A stretch of DNA of 64,000 bases from Zymoseptoria tritici IPO323 (lineage: Eukaryota; Ascomycota; Dothideomycetes; Mycosphaerellales; Mycosphaerellaceae), in the NCBI RefSeq assembly GCF_000219625.1, contig NC_018204.1:1-64000 (forward strand), read 5' to 3'. Under the pieces are notes generated by a model. It was not told where the DNA came from, ran no database searches, and was given only the letters and a program-made list of their open reading frames with translations. The translations under genes were made by a program, and so were the position numbers. Positions 8,805-18,568 of the stretch are shown here, piece by piece (position 1 is the first letter of the stretch; each line of letters starts with the position of its first letter).

Positions 8805-11800
8805 GATTGGATGTATTAACATCCGGGGCTTGGGGGATGATAGGTGGCCGATCCTGGCGGCGCTAATTAACGACGACGTCCTCGACTACCTCTTTATCGT
8901 CGAGACCTGGTTCGTCGAGTATAAGAAGCGCCGAGCGGATTACCACGTGATTGCGACCACGGTGAAGCCCGATACGGTGCCGAGAAAGGGTCGCTTGGGC
9001 TGTGGGATTCTGGTGATGGGGACGGTACGCGCGCGAAGTTGGCTTACCGGCAAGGTGCAGATTATTAGGACGGACGCTATAACCCTGCCGACGGACCGGG
9101 GAACGATTAGCGGAGTCTACTTTCCCCCTAAGCGGAAGCCGGATGAGGTCCGGTCTACGCTCGAGGCGGTTGCCGGCTCGGATGTCGTTCTCGGAGATAT
9201 TAACATCTGCTTTAGTAAGATGTCTCTCTAGAGCGGGAAGGCGTCGCCGCTTCTAAGACGGAAGGTCGTCTTGCGATGGATCGAGGACTCCGCGATAACC
9301 TATCTGATGCCGATCTAGGAGCCGATCACAATTGCGGACGCCGTATGCGAGAAACAACTGACGACTGACTACTGCTTTGTCCGCCGGACGCTGCCGCATG
9401 CGACGCTGGCTCTACCGCGACCGACGGAGAAGATGAATACCGACTATGTCTACTGGCTCTACCTCTAGCTGGACCCGACTGCGGGTACTCCGGGTGGATC
9501 AGCTGTGCCGTATCAACTTGGATCAGCCGTGCCGTATCAACTTCGACGCTATGCGATAAGCCGGCTGAACGACGACGATACGGCGCAGGCGCTCTGCTAT
9601 GGCTGGGAGAGAAGGGCGCGGCATCGATAGCATCTGTACTATATGAGCGCCAATGTGGACAAGCGGAATGCGGAAATCGTGTCGCTCTGCCAGCAGGTAA
9701 GCGAAGCCGTGCTGGGACTCGCCTCTGCGCGTCGTCGAAATCGTCCTCCGGGTAGACGAAAGGCGGAGGATATAAGTAACGGAGGCGGAGAGAAGAAGAA
9801 TAGAGACGGAGAGAAGAAGGATAGAGGCGGAGAGAAGAAGAATGGAGACGGAGAGAAGAAGGATAGAGGCGGAGAGAAGAAGGATCGAGAGGGAGAGAAG
9901 AAGAATAGAGGTAGAGAGAAGAACGACAGGCCTCGAAAGGCGATAACAGACCCGAAGCGAAAGCGAGCCGAGGATAATAACGACGCCGCTCGCAAGCCAA
10001 AGCGGCTACGCCGCCGTAGCAAGAAGAAGAAGGACTGGCGTCTCAAGGCGATGGCGAAGCCGAATCCGGACGCCGATGGCGGGACGCTCGAGACGGTCCG
10101 TCTCTATAAGAGAGCGCAGCGCCGCGCGAACGAGAACACACTGCTGGTGCTAACCCCGGCGGGGAAGGCGAGAGGGATGACGGCAATCGACGAGGTGACG
10201 GAGGGATTTGCCAGTCGATTCGTCTCGACGGCGACCCTCCCGGTACAGGAGATGTTTCCTGTCGACGATCGATCCGCCTCGCTCTCCTTCTCGATCGACG
10301 AGATAATGCAGGAGCTTACCTACCAGGATGCTACGAAGGCCTGCGGAAACGATAGGGTACACATCCGTCTAATAAAAACCCTCGCGACGACGAGCTTCCT
10401 CTAGATCCTAGCCGCCCTCTACAATTCCTGTCTCCGGAATAGTAAGACGCCGCGGAGCTAGAACGAAACTATCGTCTGTCTGGTCGTCAAGGACAAGACC
10501 CGATAGGAGGATAGTACGATGCCGGCGAAGGACGCTAATAACGTTCGTCCGATCTCGCTGGTAATGATGTTTCGAAAGGTCTTCGAGCGCCTACTCCTCC
10601 GGCGCTTTAATGGTAGGATATAGGCGAGGATGCATCCCAACTAGGCGGGATTTCGAAGTCACCACTCTACTGTGACGAACGCTGCGGTCGTCCATGCCCT
10701 CCTCGAATCGAGCCGGATTACACACGCCATGTTCCTCGATTTTCAAGCCGCCTTTGACGTTGTGGATCATGTACTGCTCGCGGACGTTCTACGCCGGCGG
10801 AGATGTCCGGAGAACATGCTAGCTCTAATTGCGAGCCTCTGCTTTTTCGACGTCTGGTCCTTTGTCGTTTCGGATTGTATAGCTTCTCGGTAGTTTCCGC
10901 GGACGAGGGGAGTTCTGTAGGGCTCACCCCTCTCGCCCTATCTGTTTAACATCTTTATTAATAGCTTGCTTGAGGACTTGAATCGACCTGGGACACTCGC
11001 CCTGGCCGGCTCTTCCGACGTGATGCCCGCGGCGCCGCCGATTCCTCGCGCGCTGTTCTTCGCCGATGATAGTGTTCTCCTCGCTAGCGACTTGGACGAG
11101 GTGCGTCTACTGATCCAGATCCTCGAGCGCTAGTCCTCCGCCAACCGCATCGCCCTGAACATTAAAAAATGCGCCTATCTGGCTCCGGCGTCTTCGCAGG
11201 AGGCAATCTACCTCTTTGGTGCAGAGGTACCGAGGAGAGAGGTATATACCTACCTCGGATTTCCCGTGACGGCGCGAGGGATTGACTTGAGGAGGCACCT
11301 TAAGAGCCGGCTCGAACAGGCCGGGAAACGAAGCGACTTCCTGACCCTCGACGCGGATGGTTGGGGCTTTACGCATCGCCTGCGAGTCTATCAGCAGTAT
11401 CTCGCACCGATGTTCGAGTATGGCGCGCCTCTCCTCGCGGCGTTTGCCGAGAACTCTCCTAAGTTCTGGGACGAGACGACCAAGGACGTTGCGAAGCTGA
11501 CGAAGTGGATCTCGGGTTATGCTTCTAACCCTCACTTTACTCGCAATCTCCTGGGAATCTCTGCCCTACCCTCGCGATTTAAAGCACTAAAAACTGGCTT
11601 TTAGGTCGTAAAGAAGCACGCTCCGGAAGAAAGTCCGCTGCGGAAGTTGGGATTACTGATCTGGAAACCTAAAGCGTTCTTCCGGCGCTTGACGGAGGAC
11701 AAGCTCTACGAGAAGTACCGCAAGACACCCGAGTCCTGGCCTCGCGACCGAAGCCTCAGCGAAGACCGCCGTTCTGTCCAGCGGTTCCTGCGCCAGGAGA

Positions 11801-12240
11801 GAGAGGAAGATATGGCCGAAGAGGCCAAGAAGTGGAGCCTGACCCGGATTATACCGGAAGAAAGCCGCCTGAAGCAGGACTTACGAGGAGCCGATCACTT
11901 TTTAAAGGCGCCGCGGTCCTTCTAGAAGCGCTTCCTCTAGTATCGGCGTAGAACCTTCCATACCTATGGTTTCTACGTCTGTACCAGCAAATTCATCTGA
12001 GGACACGAGACTTGCTACCGGGAAAACAGGACGAGCTGGCTCTCGAGGAAGGAACGACGGGCGAAGCAGAAGATGCATAAGAAAATGGGCACTACGAACA
12101 CGAAGTTTACCGAGGTAGACTTCCTTCTAAATACAGGATGCTGGGAGCGAGCCAACGAGATCCTCGAGCGAATCTCGACGAAGATTACGAAGGAGGAAGC
12201 TGCGAAGGAGGAAGCGGAGGAAGCAGCGGCACAGACCTAG
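8692..12240 (+). pseudogene. LINE ORF2: APE endonuclease - reverse transcriptase, copy 1
   Basis: A single frame of about 1,180 codons from ATG 8692 to TAG 12238-12240, broken only by RIP-type stops (for example 9229, 10402, 10507). Residues about 40-185 form an APE-like nuclease: CINIRGLGDDRW, LFIVETWF, GVYFPPKRKP, VVLGDIN. The later TDxCFV site (near 9369) has Tyr where the catalytic His is expected. A lysine-rich EKK repeat follows (9780-9930). The reverse transcriptase has RPISL, FLDFQAAFDVVDH, SPLSPYLFNIFI and the catalytic FADD at 11056-11070. The C-terminal part has Cys/His residues (near 11960-12010) that may be a damaged zinc knuckle, and an EEAAKEEAEEAAAQ tail. The enzyme nicks DNA and reverse transcribes the element RNA. 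Stops make this copy inactive. Confidence 0.9.
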
Positions 12241-12252
12241 TGCACACTGTCC

Positions 12253-12541
12253 TGAGTAGGACGTTAAAAGGCTCCGTCCGATGAGTAGGACGTTAAAAGG
12301 CTCCGTCCGATGAGTAGGACGTTAAAAGGCTCCGTCCGATGAGTAGGACGTTAAAAGGCTCCGTCCGATGAGTAGGACGTTAAAAGGCTCCGTCCGATGA
12401 GTAGGACGTTAAAAGGCTCCGTCCGATGGGTAGGACGTAAAGTGGCTCGGTCCGATGAGTAGGACGTAAAAAGGCTCCGTCCGATAAGTAGGACGTAAAG
12501 TGGCTCCGTCCGATAGGTAGGACGTAAAGTAGCTCCGTCGA
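12253..12541 (+). repeat. 29-bp VNTR in LINE 3' region, 10 units
   Basis: The unit is TGAGTAGGACGTTAAAAGGC plus TCCGTCCGA. The first six units are nearly identical. Later ones change to GGTAGGACGTAAAGTGGCTC. Copy 2 has about five units and the truncated copy about two and a half. Confidence 0.95.
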
Positions 12542-13456
12542 CCCGGGACGCAAAAGCGGAGATCATCCCTCGAGGATAAATTGGGCGTTTACCCTATCGA
12601 AAAGGAGTCTCTTCCCTCGAGATGAAAGTGGGCGTCCGATCGGTAGGACGTTAAAAGGCTGCGCTGCGACATAGGAGACGTGGGCGACTGGCAAGGCCCG
12701 GACTGGCTCCGCACCGGACGATCAACTCTATCCGGAAGGCCTAGCAGTGGATGTAAGGCGTGTACCCTAGATCTGCGGCTGCTTCCTCTCAAAGCCGGGG
12801 AGCGGGAGGAAGAAAACTGGTACCTCTGCAGAGCAGTAGGAGGCTTGGAAGAATGCGAAGGCGACGGCGTAGTAGGGGAGAGGAGTAGACGACGACGATC
12901 GCTAGAGGAGGAATTCTAGCCGAAGGGAAGACGGCTCTCCCTAAACCGTTCGGGAAGCACTTGTGGACTGGTGTACAAGCGGCTCGATCGGAATCGAATG
13001 TCTCCAACAGTGGATACGCCGGACAGAGGGAGGACAGAGCTCTACCGGACGGTCTTAAAGCGGGATGTTCCCCCTCAACGAGACGGGGTTACAGTTTCGG
13101 GCGGATGAGGAGACGCACACCTTGTCCGTCACCTGGGAGGTTTGGAAAACTAAGGTACGATGGACGGTAAGCAATTGCCGGAGCGATATTGTGCGTTAGG
13201 ATGCGGATTAGCCCATCGGTAGTCTCTCTTTTTGGCGGTTTGGTCAACTCGGGAGATGGTAAAAAGGACACCGTAAAACGTGGTTGGGCTAGGAGTAGCT
13301 GCGGTGCCGTGCATCGCGAGGCGCTTTACATGGGAGCGTAGGTCTGTTTCCTCCCCTCTAAAGACGGCCAAAAGAGCCAGGAGCAAGGGCTTGGATGGGG
13401 CTTTAGTTCAGATCAGGTGCAAAGGTAGACTAGCCTATATAAACAAGTACAATGAA
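12542..13456 (+). other. Conserved LINE 3' region, possibly with a third reading frame
   Basis: This 915-bp segment is shared, nearly base for base, with 13543-14458 and 22136-23051. From 12680 (GTG, no ATG) one frame is open for 80 codons (GDWQGPDWLRTGRSTLSG...). After a TAG it stays mostly open to the telomere repeats (SPTVDTPDRGRTELYRTVLK, GVAAVPCIARRFTWERRSVS). In the truncated copy (13682-14485) fewer stops remain in the same frame. This could be a decayed ORF3 or an untranslated region open by chance. The high conservation alone is expected of a 3' UTR recognised by the reverse transcriptase. Confidence 0.4.
13436..13443 (+). promoter_or_regulatory. TATATAAA box at LINE 3' end
   Basis: TATATAAA lies 21 bp before the telomere repeats and is identical in the other two 3' ends (14438-14445 and 23031-23038). 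It points towards the downstream neighbour, so any transcript would start in the telomere repeats or the next element. Promoter activity is inferred from the match alone. Confidence 0.45.
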
Positions 13457-13474
13457 CCCCTAACCCTAACCCTA
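13457..13474. repeat. Interstitial telomere repeats at LINE copy 1 3' end
   Basis: The sequence is CCCCTAACCCTAACCCTA, about three units of the same strand and register as the terminal telomere, lying exactly between the 3' end of copy 1 and the 5'-truncated copy. Confidence 0.95.
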
Positions 13475-14458
13475 GGCTCCGTCCGATGAGTAGGACGTAA
13501 AGTGGCTCCGTCCGATGGGTAGGACGTAAAGTAGCTCCGTCGACCTGGGACGCAAAAGCGGAGATCATCCCTCGAGGATAAATTAGGCGTTTACCCTATC
13601 GAAAAGGAGTCTCTTCCCTCGAGATGAAAGTAGGCGTCCGATCGGTAGGACGTTAAAAGGCTGCGCTACGACGTAGGAGACGTGGGCGACTGGCGAGGCC
13701 CGGACTGGCTCCGCACCGGACGATCAACTCTATCCGGAAGGCCCAGCAGTGGATGTAAGGCGTATACCCTAGATCTGCGGCTGCTTCCTCTCAAAGCCGG
13801 GGAGCAGGAGGAAGAAAACTGGTACCTCTGCAGAGCAGTAGGAGGCTTGGAAGAATGCGAAGGCGACGGCGTGGTGGGGGAGAGGAGTGGACGACGACGA
13901 TTGCTGGAGGAGGAATTCTAGCCGAAGGGAAGACGGCTCTCCCCAAACTGTTCGGGAAGCACTTGTAGACTGGTATACAAGCGGCTCGATCGGAATCGAA
14001 TGTCTCCGACAGTAGATATGCCGGACGGAGGGAGGACAGAGCTCCACCGGACAGTCTTAAAGCGGGATGTTCCCCCTCAACGAGACGGGGTTACAGTTTC
14101 GGGCGGATGAGGAGACGCACACCTTGTCCGTCACCTGGGAGGTTTGGAAAACCAAGGTACGATGGACGGTGAGCGATTGCCGGAGCGATATTGTGCGTTA
14201 GGATGCGGATTAGCCCATCGGTGGTCTCTCTTTTTGGCAGTTTGGTCAACTCGGGAGATGGTGAAAAGGACACCGTAAAATGTGGTTGGGCTAGGAGTAG
14301 CTGCGGTGCCGTGCATCGCGAGGCGCTTTACGTGGGAGCGTGGGTCTGTTTCCTCCCCTCTGAAGACGGCCAAAAGAGCCGGGAGCAAGGGCTTGGATGG
14401 GGCTTCAGTTCAGATCAGGTGCAAAGGTAGACTAGCCTATATAAACAAGTACAATGAA
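13475..14458 (+). mobile_element. 5'-truncated LINE copy (3' end only)
   Basis: It starts inside a 29-bp VNTR unit (GGCTCCGTCCGATGAG) right after the telomere repeats and continues to the same 3' end as copy 1. Only the last 984 bp of the element are present. It is close to copy 1 in sequence, with scattered TG/TA and CA/TA differences. Severe 5' truncation is the usual product of incomplete target-primed reverse transcription. Confidence 0.9.
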
Positions 14459-14497
14459 CCCCTAACCCTAACCCTAACCCTATAACCCTACCCCTAA
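14459..14497. repeat. Interstitial telomere repeats, second junction
   Basis: CCCCTAACCCTAACCCTAAC continues to CCCTATAACCCTACCCCTAA: about six units with slight degeneration, in the same orientation as the terminal telomere. It separates the truncated copy from copy 2. Confidence 0.95.
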
Positions 14498-14677
14498 GCT
14501 CGGAGCTTGTATTAGTTTCGAAAGAACCCGTCGTAAGGTTAAGAAGTTAGGTTCTAAAAGTATACGACGAGCCTCGAATTCGTCTGTTCGCCCCGACTAG
14601 TCGGCAGACCCTTAAGAAGGATTTTCAATAGTTAAGAGGAAGCGCGAAGGAGACGAGGTCTAGCAAGTTGTCGAAAG

Positions 14678-15066
14678 TAGTACTCTTGTTCGTATAGTTA
14701 CTAGTAGACATTAGCCCCTTACTACTACTACTAAGAGATTGCGAGGTCTATACCAACTCCACTGCCAAGTGTGCTATTCTTAGTTATCATTTGGGGGCCA
14801 AAATGTAACTTTTTAGTAGCAACGATACTATCGATCCGAAGCCTTATAAGAGGGACGCAAATCGATACATTCGGCTTAATTGCTACTTCCGTAGATCGAG
14901 CCCTACAGCCTATACTTCTAGACCTCGCCGTCGCCGTTTCTACTATTTCTGCTAGTTACCGGTAAAGGATATGTCTCGCACTACCAGATAAATCGCTTAC
15001 CAAACCAACCGGTAACCGTACCAACTACCACTACTAACTAAATCTACTACACTAATAAGAGCACTG
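14678..15066. mobile_element. hAT-type MITE, 389 bp, with 8-bp duplication
   Basis: It is flanked by GTCGAAAG on both sides (14670-14677 and 15067-15074). Copy 1 has the single, empty GTCGAAAG near 5078. The ends are TAGTACTCTTGTT at the left and, read inward from the right, CAGTGCTCTTATT. The left differences fit RIP of CAGTGCTC. There is no convincing coding frame. It contains clusters of ACTACTACTA and ACCAACCGGTAACCG. Confidence 0.85.
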
Positions 15067-15398
15067 GTCGAAAGAGCCCTGCTCTAGACCCGTCCGGCTC
15101 CTCTAATTAGTCGACCGCAAACTCTAAGCCCTACGCCTTAGTTAATTGACTAAGGAGGGTCCGTATCCGGTCGCTAGGACTAATTGGCGCACCGCTGAAC
15201 TTCCCGCTAAGACTCCTCCCTCTCTGCTACAACCTCGCCGTCTCCTCCGCTGGGATTGCCTCTATAGCCTACACTGCGAACTGCTCTACCTCCTCCGCCT
15301 AAATGCGGATTGTATCGCTTTCCGGAGCCATAGCTGAAGTCTACCCTTCTCACAATATAGACAATGCTAGGGCAGGCCGGCTACGGATTACGGGTGTA

Positions 15399-15874
15399 GG
15401 CGGATTTCTCGCCTAATGCTGGGATAGGCGGATTTCTAGCCTACCTTGCCGCTAGGCGGATTTCTCGCCTAATGCCGGGATAGGTAGATTTCTAGCCTAC
15501 CTTGCCGCTAGGCGGATTTCTCGCCTAATGCCGGGATAGGCGGATTTCTAGCCCACCTTGCCGCTAGGCAGATTTCTCGCCTAATGCTAGGATAGGTAGA
15601 TTTCCAGCCCACCTTGCCGCTAGGCGGATTTCTCGCCCAATGCCGGGATAGGTGGATTTCTAGCCTACCTTGCCGCTAGGCGGATTTCTCGCCTAATGCT
15701 AGGATAGGTAGATTTCTAGCCTACCTTGCCGCTAGGCGGATTTCTTGCCTAATGCCGGGATAGGCGGATTTCTAGCCTACCTTGCCGCTAGGCGGATTTC
15801 TCGCCTAATGCCGGGATAGGTAGATTTCTAGCCTACCTTGCTGCTAGGCGGATTTCTCGCCTAATGCTAGGATA
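15399..15874 (+). repeat. 28/56-bp minisatellite in LINE copy 2 leader
   Basis: It has the same half-units as 5405-6113 with many C to T changes (CCAGCCCACC becoming CTAGCCTACC). The array is uninterrupted and longer than either block in copy 1, with at least eight 56-bp units. Confidence 0.9.
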
Positions 15875-16624
15875 GGCGGAGAGCTAACTTAGCAGCCGAA
15901 CATATAAGCGGCATACACCTCCTACTCGACGCTTAAGAACAGCTACTATAGAAACCTCTACAGACATAGAAGTCCTACGATATAAGAGCCTGCGACGCTA
16001 GCGCTACTACGTACAGCTTTGTTACGCTTTCTACCGGGTGCCCGATAAGGAGGGGGTAGTACTAAATGTAGGCAGGAATTACTACGACGGGAGAGTACTA
16101 CACTACGTCGTCGAGCTCCTCCTTAGCAAAAATACGCGGATAGCGAGTCTAACGTGGATTTAACGGCCTATAGAGGACGGCTCGGGCACGAGAACGGTAC
16201 GAGGGAGAACAGATTAACGAGAGTAGGGCGGAGGAGGAGGAGGGAGAAGACGTAGACACAGGAGATTCGAAAGTAAGACGGTAAGGCAACAGACAAGACC
16301 GGAGACGAGCTAGGGGAAGGGAGAGGAAGATAGGAGGATAAAGAGGATATAGGCCTAGCAGGACGGGATAGCATTAAGATAAGGACAATATAACGATGCC
16401 TAGAGAGGACGATATAACGATGCCGGGGACAGCCTATTCTCGGACCGGGGAGTAGAGGAAGAGACGACAAGTAGGACGAGTAAGTACGGAGGGGAGGGTA
16501 GCCCTTTATACTACTACCTCGTCGAGTGCGACGATTATAATTAAGCCGTAGACCCCGGTAGACGGCGAGATAAGAGGATAGCTATCGACGATAACTATCG
16601 ACGATCGTAAGGCTAACCCTACTT

Positions 16625-18568
16625 GTAATTGTAAGAAGGATAACTACACCCTAGCCCTATAAGAGCCGGATATGTTCCCTCCTCTCTAGAGCCTTACTAC
16701 TACCCGTTTACGCTCTTAGCCTCGGTTTTCCTCTACGGTAGAGACTTCGAACTATCCGTAAGCACTCTCTACCTAGGTTGCCCTCTCCTTCGAGTGCCTC
16801 CTACTACCGATCCCGACTTGTTACTTCGCCGACCTCTCCTTCGACGTTCCTCGTAGCTTCCTCCTCCCCTCTACCCTCGGCGTTGCCTTCTCTGCCCTCT
16901 AACCCTCGGATGTTATCTAAACCGTCGACGAGCGCGGTACGGCCCTAGGAAGGTCTAACAGCCTTTGCAAACGCCTTCTAGGAGCTCTATAAGGGCGTTA
17001 TCCTGTACGGCGGCGAGATCGACTACTTTGGCGTCCTAAGGAACAAGACCGGACATCCCGACATAGAAGGACGATACTACTATACCTTCGAGTATAAGAA
17101 GTGTTGTACGAACAAAAGGCGTACTATTAAGGCGTAGATCAAGAGCATTACCGCGGAAATTAGCCGGTCGAGACTTACGCTTATAGCGTAAACGATCCTA
17201 GACTAGCTTCGTAACTATAGTAAGGATACGGCCCAGCTCGTTACCTAGATTAAAGATCGACTAGAGGAGCCGGTAACCGCGCTAGCGAAGCGAGCACTAG
17301 AGTCCAAGTCTTCGATCGAGACAGCGTCCGCGGATTGTCGGTTAAGGAAGACGATCTAGTATAAGGAGGACGTGTTCCTAGATATTCCCTCTACGGATCT
17401 TCCTTCTACGAGCATCCCTTCGACGAAGATTCCGTCGACGAATCTTCCTTCTATAGACATTCCGTCTATAGATATTCCTTCTACGAGGCTCCCTACCGAT
17501 ATCCCTTTAACTAGGCTGCCTTCGATCGACATCCCCTTAACGATCCCTACTATCCTCGTCCTAGAGACCGACCCTACCGCGATTCTAGTCGACCCTATAC
17601 TAAAGCCTATCGTACAGATACCCTTCTTTTAGAAATACGCTAAGGCCTGCCTAATCCGCGCGGCGAAGGAGACGAAGCGATCGGTTAACCGCCTCCTATA
17701 CACCCTAGGCAAAGGTCCTCCTTATTGCTCGGACGAAGGTCCTCTTTATTACTCGAGTAAAGATCCTTTAGACCCTCCTAGACCTAAAGATAGCGCGAGC
17801 AAGCACCGGAAGGAATCGAGACCCGCTACGAATAGAGCCCTACCGCCTAGCTAGAACGACGCGCGAGCAGAGTCGATTAAGGAGAGATAGTAGAGGAAGA
17901 GTCTTCCGTACCGTTCTATCGAGGAGAAGCGCGGAGGGAAGAGTGTTCCTCCCGAGGTACGACCCTACAACCTCTTTCCTAGTAAGGACTACGACCTTCT
18001 CTCGCCCTTTTCTATAGTATCCGTCCCTCCTCCCCTCGTGCCCTCTCCGGATACGCCCTCTCCCGCAAAGGCGAAGGAGCTTACTCCCTTTCTGTTCTCT
18101 TCGTCGGGACAGTAGAGGCTGTAGATCGCGGACCTAGCCGCGCGTACCGAACCGGTAACGCCCTCCCCAAAAGCGAAGACCTTCTAGATTCTCTCTGCGG
18201 AGCCGAAGCTACGAACGAAACCGACCTTTCCTTTAGTAGACTATAAGCGGAAACTACTCTAACCCTACTCTATAAACCTTCCCGGGAGATCGTCTACGGA
18301 TTAGGTCCGCGAGTTCGTCGATTACTATCGAGAAGCTAATAACAAATTCAAAAGGCGAGTAGTACGGCAGAAGGCGAAGAGTGCTAGCGTCTTTAACGAG
18401 TTTAAAGCCGAGCTAATATAGTAGGGGCTAGAAGAGGAGCCGGCGGGACGGGAGGATAGCCTAGGCTCGAAGAGAGAGACTCGAGGAGCATCCTCTAAGA
18501 GAGAGAGTTGAAAGGCATCTAGGGGAGGCGAGTCCTCTCGCGGGTCGCGAGACTAGGAGGAATGCTAG
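16625..18568 (+). pseudogene. LINE ORF1 (gag-like), copy 2
   Basis: It is colinear with ORF1 of copy 1 and stays in one frame for about 648 codons to TAG 18566-18568. Many more TAA/TAG stops are present. The CxxC segment reads EYKKCCTNKRR, with the first Cys changed to Tyr (TGT to TAT). The PST repeat (17380-17550) survives in an 86-codon open stretch. No expression is plausible. Confidence 0.65.

Larger units (their letters stand above)
2189..13456 (+). mobile_element. Telomere-associated APE-type LINE, copy 1 (near full length)
   Basis: The plus-strand order is tandem 5' monomers, minisatellite, small ORF, ORF1, ORF2 with APE endonuclease and reverse transcriptase, 29-bp VNTR, conserved 3' region and CCCTAA repeats. 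The 3' boundary is firm because three copies end at the same sequence (AGTACAATGAA) followed by CCCTAA repeats. The 5' boundary is uncertain. Copy 2 is homologous from about 4909 of copy 1, while copy 1 has extra monomers back to 2189 and perhaps the 143-2198 block too. Both ORFs carry RIP-type stops, so this copy is not expected to be active. The domain order suits a non-LTR retrotransposon of the Tad1/I-like APE group; clade is inferred only from layout. Confidence 0.8.

Noticed and set aside
9326..10046. Minus ORFs of 224 and 135 codons with FFFSPPLSFFSP-type runs
   Set aside because: Antisense of the lysine-rich EKK repeat in LINE ORF2.
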